This document shows, in pieces, positions 1 to 7,200 of a stretch of DNA of 10,153 nucleotides. Source of the DNA: Baffinella frigidus (Eukaryota > Cryptophyceae > Cryptomonadales > Baffinellaceae); assembly GCA_026770585.1 (NCBI GenBank), contig MU646958.1:178639-188791 (forward strand), read 5' to 3'. The translations under genes were made by a program, and so were the position numbers. The first letter of the stretch is position 1. Every line of letters starts with the position of its first letter. The notes beneath the pieces were generated by a model. The model was not told the origin of the DNA. It was given only the letters and a program-made list of their open reading frames with translations, and did not search any database.

Positions 1-38
1 AGTGGTAGTGCCACTTGACACAATTAGAGGAATTAGAG

Positions 39-121
39 TCGATCCTTCTAGTTCTGCTCCTGGACCCGCCCACGCCCGAAGAAACCAAAGCGGCATTGCC
101 CCGCCCCGCGCATTCGAACAC
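39..121 (+). CDS. possible upstream exon (end of TM6 and TM6-TM7 loop)
   Basis: Frame starting at 39 after an AG at 37-38 reads a hydrophobic stretch then LLDPPTPEETKAALPRPA, ending before a GT at 122. A hydrophobic helix running into a charged, proline-rich loop is what should precede TM7. The proposed donor is phase 2 whereas exon 1 begins in phase 0, so this exon does not join directly to exon 1 as drawn. Either another donor is used (a phase 0 GT exists at 165), a small exon is missing, or this is not an exon. No echo of it is seen elsewhere in the window. Confidence 0.25.
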
Positions 122-375
122 GTCTTTTTGGTGCAGCCGAGCAGAGCAAAATGCATCTATTGGCGTGCAAAGGTTTTTGTTTTGGCGCGTGCACGTGTAC
201 CGGTTTTTGAACACGTTTTTGGGGGGGTGAAAATGCGTTTGGGGCGCTCGTGAAAACAAGTGTTTTGACGTGAAAAATGGTTTGGGGGCGTGGAAAAACG
301 CGTTTTTGCACGGATCACGGACAAGACAGCGGCTTGGACACACCCTGAAACCTGAAAAGACGCGTTTTGGAGCAG
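122..375. other. non-coding stretch upstream of exon 1
   Basis: G/T-rich DNA with runs such as TTTTTGGGGGGG and repeated GCG/GTTTT words. I see no exon-like conserved frame, no RNA gene and no promoter. If the 39-121 exon is real this is an intron; it ends in CAG at 373-375, the acceptor of exon 1. Confidence 0.4.
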
Positions 376-479
376 GCGAAACCTCAACGGACGTTCCGGG
401 AGAAGTGGATTCTCCTGACGTCTGACCGCCTCATGGTCCGGTTGATCGCTGCGTACGGCTTCGTGTCGTTCGGAAATGG
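376..479 (+). CDS. exon 1: TM6-TM7 loop and first half of TM7
   Basis: Acceptor CAG at 373-375, donor GTACTA at 480; ends in phase 2 (GG). Encodes residues 1-35 of the join: a basic loop (PQRTFREKW), then SDRLMVRLIAAYGFVSFGN entering TM7. The G-rich helix start matches TM7 of DHA1 carriers. Two partial copies of its last 22-26 nt, each ending at the same GG|GTAC border, lie downstream (567-588 and 669-694). The frame is open upstream to 349, so a slightly earlier acceptor is possible. Confidence 0.75.
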
Positions 480-1207
480 GTACTAGGGTTCAGGATTCAG
501 GGTTTAGAGCGTGGGGTTTCGGGTTTCGGGTTTTGACCCGCCCCGGTTTGGACCATTGGGAATCAAGCTTCGTGTCGTTCTGCAACGGGTACCCCCACTT
601 GAACCCTAACCCTAAGAAGGAAACACTAAACCCTAAACCCAAGCCATAAAACAATAAACACTAAACACTACGGCTTCGTCTTCTTCGGCAACGGGTACTG
701 CGTCTTCTTCTCCTCGTTGATGACTCTCACGCTCAGAATAGAGTGATCCAAAAGTCGTGCAGCGGGAAACATCCGCTCCCGATTTGTACACTTGATACTA
801 AATTACCATTTATTGGGCCCGCGCCCTCCGCCACGACACCACACAGCGGGCTACGAAGGGCTTTTCGGCCAAAATCGGGCCACCTTTCCGTTACCTGATC
901 CATAGGAACCCCCCTATGCCCCTACGGGTTGCCTACCGTAGGGTCGTAGGTCTTATTGTTTAAGGGTTATTCAAAAATTCCTTCAAAGTCCGCTGTGTTG
1001 CTCTGTCCTCAACTCGACCTTCTGGACCCGCTCATAGGTTAATGTCCACAAAAGTATTAATTAGTTGCTTTTGGTGCAACGAAATTTACTACACCAACGC
1101 TTTACTATTACTTTTATGAGCAAATCGTGTAGTAATTTTCGTTGCCAAAAGCAATTAATTATTACTTGTATAGAGATTAAGGTCGCTGTTCGGTTTACGT
1201 GGTGAGC

Positions 1208-1252
<45 letters not shown>

Positions 1253-1289
1253 CGAGAGAGAGAGCGAGAGAGAGAGACAGAGCGAGAGC

Positions 1290-1329
<40 letters not shown>

Positions 1330-3867
1330 AGTTCTGCAATCTCCACAACGCTGCTTTACTGAACAAAGGCTGTGACCTGCGCGAAATCGAATGGTTTTCT
1401 GGGGAGGTCCACTATATCCTCAACGTTAATTCACTGAAGGATGGGGTGCCGCGCGCAGGTCGGTGTTTGCAGCGGTAGTGCTGTTCCGTTGTTAGATCCT
1501 TGCACTCAAGTCCCCTGGAACTCAACAGTTTTTTCACTCGTCCACGTTTTTCACAAAGCTGCTTTACTGAACAACGGGTGCCGTGGCGCAGGTCGGTGTT
1601 TGCAGCGGTGGTGCTGTTCCTTACCTCCTCGACTGAGCGGCACGGCCTCGGCATGTCCGAGGCCGAGACGGTTTCACCCCTAACCCCCCACGCCAGAGGG
1701 CTCGAAACATCCACTTTTGACCATCTTTCAGGGGAATCCCCCTGAATACTTAAGTCAACCGCGTAGAATCTGACGTGGATAAGGCGTCGGTTTCCCTCGA
1801 GCCCTCTGGCGTGGCCTAGACCCAGCGGTGGTGCTGTTCCTCACCTCCTCGACCGAGCGGCACGGCCTCGGCATGTCCGAGGCCGAGACGGTTCCGCCCC
1901 CTAACCCCTAAACCCAAACTTTCTGGGGCCGATTTTGTTTGAAATCCTCAACCCTAAACACTGAACCCGTGCCCCTAATCTAAACTCTAAACCCTAAACT
2001 CTAAACTCTAAACCCTAAACCCTAAACCCCAAACCCCAAACCCCAAACCCTAAACCCTAAACCCTGAACCCCAAACCAGGGCATTGCGTTTACCATCCTG
2101 GGCATCACTGGCTTCGTGTGCCAGGTGCGCGAGGGGGTTAGTGCGGTTTATGCAGGGGACAGCATCGTGACTATGCTGTCTCCTCAACGAACAGTGCCAA
2201 CCCCCTCGTCCACGGGGGTTGGCACTCGGTGTACGAGGGTGTTCAGTGCTGTGCGTTGAGGGGACAGCATCCTTACTGGATTGCCACGCGCCGTTCCTGG
2301 AGGGAGCAGCGCCCTTTATGGAAGGGAACGGTGTATCCTGGGCTTCGTGTGCCAGGTGTCAACCCGACCACGATTTTGGATAAACCCTGAGCGGTAAGAC
2401 CTAGGACCCTACGGTAGGCAACCCGTAGGGATATAGGGGGGTTCCTTCGGATAAGGTAACGGAAAGTTGGCCCGATCTGCAGGCCAGACCTTGAAACCTG
2501 TACCGTGAGCAACTACGGCCAGGTACGCCGTTTACGGGAGGAGAGGCACCGATTGTCCTGAACCCTACTGAATTACCTAACTGGTCAAAGGTCAAAGTTG
2601 ACCACGCCAGAGGGCTCGAGACATCCACGTTTTTATCTCAGAAAACGAGTTCTAAAACTCGTTTTCTTAAGTCAATTCCCCTACGAATTTGTCAACTTCT
2701 TCTTTACTCTCCGCATAAGTTGACAAATTTGTAGGGGAATTGACTTAAGAAAATGAGTTTTAGAACTCGTTTTCTGAGATAAGATTGCCATCTTTCAGCC
2801 GAACCCCGAAGGATTGTAAAGTCACTTTTGCCAGATCTGGCATCACTGGCTTGGTGTGCCAGGTGTGCCAGGGGGTTAGCCAAAGCCCACCGGGGGTTAG
2901 CGCCGTTTACGGAGAGAGCACCGATTGTCCTGAACCCTGCTGAATTACGAAACTGGTCAAATGTCAAAGTTGTCAAGTCCGAACCATCTCTGGTACTCAT
3001 CCTCCTCGGTCACCATCCTGGGCATCACTGGCTTCGTGTGCCAGGTGTGCCAGGGGGTTAGCGCCGTTTACGGAGGAGAGAGAAAAAATGCATGGCGTGG
3101 GGCGCTCTGTTTTTACAACTGTTGACTGACCAACGATTGCCCTGAACCATCTCTGGTACTCATCCTCCCCAGTCACCGTCCTGGGCATCACTGTTTATCG
3201 AATTGAATGGACCATCCTCGGCATCCCTGGCTTCGTGCGCAAGGGGGTTAGTGCTGTTTGTTCAGAGGACAGCATCGTTACTGGATTGGCAAACGCCGTT
3301 TCTAGAGGGAACCGCTTTTTCTTTTTCGGAGCAGTTCAAGACACGCCCTCGGACGTAAACTTTACACTGGAGGGGTTACCTGCTGGTGAAGGAGGGGATA
3401 CTCTAGCTCTGCCTCAGTTTTATTCTCCACCGTTACCTTAAGTTAACGGAGGTTCCATTTTTGCTTTGAGACGTTCCACTCTCGACTTTTGTCTCGGTGG
3501 GCAGCGCTCTTGTCCTAAAGGCTTTATATTCGCCATTTTTTACTGGATGTCTGCTCTTGAATACTTGTAAGGACGAGCCAGAATAAAACTCAGGCAGAGC
3601 TAGATACCGCCGTTTATGGAAGGTAGACTTGTGGTGAAGTAAGGGAACGCGCGGCCGTGTTTGTTGGGCGTGTTTGTAGTAATAAACGTCTCTCTCTCCC
3701 CCCCCCCCCTCCCTCTCTCTCTCTCTCCCTCCCTCTCTCTCCCTCTCTCTCTCCCTCTCTCTCTCGCTTGCTCTCTCTCTCTCTCTCCTTCTCTCTCTCT
3801 CTCTCTCTCCCTCTCTCTCTAGGATTCCTCATAACCTGTTGGTAGTAACAAACGTCTCTCTCTCTTC

Positions 3868-3910
<43 letters not shown>

Positions 3911-4149
3911 TATGATTCCTCATAACCTGTCGGTAGTAACAAACGTCTCTCTCTCTCTCCGAAGGTGTCGTTCTACAACTGGTCAGTTGTAGAATCGCTG
4001 CCCGGTTGAGTCAACCGTCGTACTGGGGCCTCTAAAACCCCTAAACCCTAAACCCTACACCATAAACCCTAAACCCTAAACCCTAAACCGTCCGTCCTGG
4101 GCACCTGACCGTGGTATTACGTGTTTATAGTAATACACGTCTCTCTCTC

Positions 4150-4204
<55 letters not shown>

Positions 4205-7200
4205 GATTCCTCATAACCTGTTGGTAGTAACAAAGGTCTCATCCCGACGACTGTTTCTCTCTCTCGGGCAGGTGTCGTTTTGCAACTCGTGAGTGCGCGA
4301 TTTGATAGAGCGCTGTGCAGCGAAGTTGGCCACGGGAAATAATAGAAAATCGAGAAATTGGAGCCATTTTGTCAACTTTTGAGAAATTTAGTTCCATGAA
4401 GAATTTCTCAAAAGTGGATTACAACGCAGCCTCCGCGGGGGTGCACACACAGCGGCCGTTGTTATCCCTTAAGTGGCCAGGCCCCCAAATTTGCGGGGCA
4501 AGAGGTCCTAGACAGGTCCTAGGGCCCTACGGTAGGGCGTATGGGCATACTGGTCACTTAAGGGATACCAACACGGTAGTAAAAACGGTCTGCTTCTATG
4601 ATTCCTCACAACCTGTTGGTAGTGTGACAAAGGGTTCTCGCGCCGGCAGGTGTCGTTCTACAACTGGTCAGTACGCGATTTCGGGCTGCGATTTGTCCTC
4701 CGCGTCGGGATCTCCATCATGATTCTGGTATTGCAGAATTCTCCTTGGCTTGGTCTTTTCCTGGGTCGGGTCGGGGAAACGTGGGCGAAATTTTGACGAA
4801 ATTGGGGCGTGTTGTGATATTTTAAGGGTGGGGGGTGCTGTCTTGTCGTCAAATCCATCCTTAAGAAATAGCGATTTCGGGCTGCGATACGACCTCCGTG
4901 CGGGGATCTCCATCATGATTCTGGTACCAAGGCCCACCACTGTTGACTCATCACAACTCTTCCTGGTAGTAACCCTGCGTGGATTAGTTAACGTCTGGTA
5001 CTAACCTGCACGGTTCAGTCAACTGCGGTGGGACTCGAACCGATTCGTCCTCGGAGCGGGCCTCTTGACCACCAAGAGTGGGTGGTGGTATCTCCGACAC
5101 CCGACTTAGTCCCAGCAAACCACAGAATCGATTTCCATTTCGTGTGGGACGTGCGTTGGCAGGGCCTCCAGTCCTCCGAACTTATCTCAGAAAACGAGTT
5201 CTAAAACTCGTTTTCTTAAGTCAATTCCCCTACAAATTCGTCAACTTATTCTTTACTATCCGCATAAGTTGACAAAATTGTAAGGGAATTGACTTGAGAA
5301 AACGAGTTTTAGAACTCGTTTTCTGAGATAAGAACGAAGGGCGTAATGTTATTTTACTTATTCCGTTAGTTGGAGGTGGGGCCCTCGACCCACTTAACAG
5401 CCTCCGTTGTCCTATGGCTTCGGCCATTAGCTCTGAACCCTAAACCCTAAACCCTAAACCCTAAACCTCAAACCCCAACCCCTGATATTTTCAGAGCTCC
5501 GTCTTCATGCCGATCTCGGAGATGCTTCTCAAAACCGCCTCCCCCGAATTCCAGGCGCCTCCACTGTTGACTGATCAAAGTTTTCTGGTACCAAGCCTTC
5601 CTGGATTAGTTACCATCCCGGTACAAACCTGCCCGGTTCAGTCAACTGCTGTGGGTCTCGAAGCGATACGCGACACCCTAAACACTAAACACCAAACCCT
5701 AACCCCTAACCCCTGATATTTCCAGAATTCGGTGTTCATGCCGATCTCGGAGATGCTTCTCAAAACCGCGTCCCCCGAATTCCGGGCGCACAACGAATGG
5801 CTTCCAAGGGTTTCAGTCACTATCTTAAGATGGTTCAACGACGTTAAGATGAAACGACCTTAAGATGAAACGACCTTAAGATGATGAAACCACCTTAAGA
5901 TGAAACCACCTTAAGATGATGAAACCACCTTAAGATGAAACGACGTCAAGATGATTAAACCACCTTAAGATGATCGACGACCGTGGTGGCAACCCTAAAC
6001 ACTAAACACTAAACACTAAACCCTAACCCCTGATGTCCCCAGAGTTCGGTCTTCATGCCAATCTCGGAGATGCTTCTCAAGACCGCCTCCCCCGAATTCC
6101 GGGCGCACAACGAATGGCTCAAGTGGTGCCTGATCGCGCCGGGCATCGGCTTGCAAGGCGCCGGGATCATGTTCTGCCTCCCGGTGCGAACCCCCCTATG
6201 CCCCTACGGGTTGCCTACCGTAGGGTCGTAGGTCTTATCGCTTAAGGGTTATTCAAGAATCCCTTCGAAGTCTGCTGTGTGGACGGCGCGAAACGAATGG
6301 CTCAAGTGGCGCCTGATCGCGCCGGGGATTGGCTTGCAAGGCGCTGGGATCATGTTCTGTCTCCCGGTCAGTCCCTAAACCGTAATCTCTTAACCCTAAT
6401 CCCTAATCTCTGAACCATAAACCGTAAACCATAAACCGTAGACCCTAAACCCTACACCCTACACCCTAAACCCTAAACTCTGCACCCTACACCTTCTATG
6501 ATAAGTTAGCATTTTTGAGTTTCTCATAACCTGATATCCACGGGAGCGAAACGAATGGCTCAAGTGGCGCCTGATCGCGCCGGGGATTGGCTTGCAAGGC
6601 GCTGGGATCATGTTCTGTCTCCCGGTGCGTCCCTGAACCCTAACCCCTAATCCCTAATCTCTAATCTCTAATCCCTGAACCATAAACCATAAACCATAGA
6701 CCGTAGACCCTAGGACCCTAGACTCTGAACCCTAACCCCTAACCCCTTACCACAAACCCTAAACCCTAAACCCTAAACCCTAAACCCTGAACCCTAAACC
6801 CTAAACCCTGAACCCTTGGGTCCCCTAAACCCGAAACCATAGACCATAAACCGTAAACTATAAACTATAAACTATAAACCATAAACCATGAACTATAACT
6901 TTGCATTTTGGGTTCCGCATAACCTAATATCCACGGCAGTTTCTGTAAATCAACGTTTATGTAAAGCAAAAACGGGAGTTTCTGCAGAGCAACGTTTCTG
7001 TCAACTGACCGGGCCCGCCGCAGGTCCTGACAATCGTTTTTTGTAAAGCAACGTTTCTGTAAAGCAAAAACCACTAACCATTTCCGCCGCAGGTCCTGAC
7101 AACCTTGCTTTCGAACGCCGTTGGAAATCATTTTGGGGTACCACCTGATGTGAACGGGCATTTTTCGTAAAGCAAAATTTCTGTAAAGCAAAAACCTAAC

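Larger units (their letters stand above)
480..1591 (+). other. intron 1
   Basis: 1112 nt from GTACTA to GCGCAG. Holds TTTAGGG-type and CCCTAAA-type arrays, two echoes of the end of exon 1, a repeat with a CCTACGG hairpin, a foldback element at 1052-1167, a GA tract and one echo of the start of exon 2. The words GCTGCTTTACTGAACAA at about 1350 and 1558 show that DNA upstream of the exon 2 acceptor was duplicated too. Confidence 0.65.
1671..2079 (+). other. intron 2
   Basis: 409 nt from GTTTCA to CCAAACCAG. Contains an inverted repeat (1688-1814), a second copy of exon 2 and a long telomere-like array that runs right up to the acceptor. Confidence 0.65.
2125..4649 (+). other. intron 3 (2.5 kb)
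   Basis: Longest intron. From left to right: hairpin-rich DNA, five echoes of the end of exon 3, an inverted copy of repeat E, foldback element A1, repeats of a GAACC...CATCCTGGGCATC segment, CT and AC microsatellites, a repeated CCTCATAACCTGTTGGTAG segment, a telomere-like array, element C and two echoes of the start of exon 4. The region 3245-3660 shows no repeat or exon I can name. Confidence 0.65.
4728..6042 (+). other. intron 4
   Basis: 1315 nt from GTATTG to TCCCCAG. Contains one echo of exon 4, two D elements, foldback A2, two echoes of exon 5, telomere-like arrays and a GAAACCACCTTAAGAT minisatellite. Confidence 0.65.

Noticed and set aside
1061-1366. Open frames of S/L or R/E residues over GA/CT tracts (also 3614-3845)
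   Set aside because: Microsatellite DNA is open in several frames; no non-repeat sequence supports a protein.
1899-2076. Chromosome end (true telomere)
   Set aside because: Arrays are short, degenerate, many, in both orientations and flanked by exons; they are interstitial.
3235-3441. 68-codon frame after an exon 3 echo
   Set aside because: Composition and start look random, there is no family feature, and the upstream part is an intron copy.
4315-4722. 135-codon open frame across element C and exon 4
   Set aside because: It reads exon 4 out of the frame supported by MFS motifs, and crosses a foldback element.
6115-6126. Dinoflagellate spliced-leader match (TGGCTCAAG)
   Set aside because: Nine bases lying inside a well-supported exon (codons for W-L-K); chance similarity.
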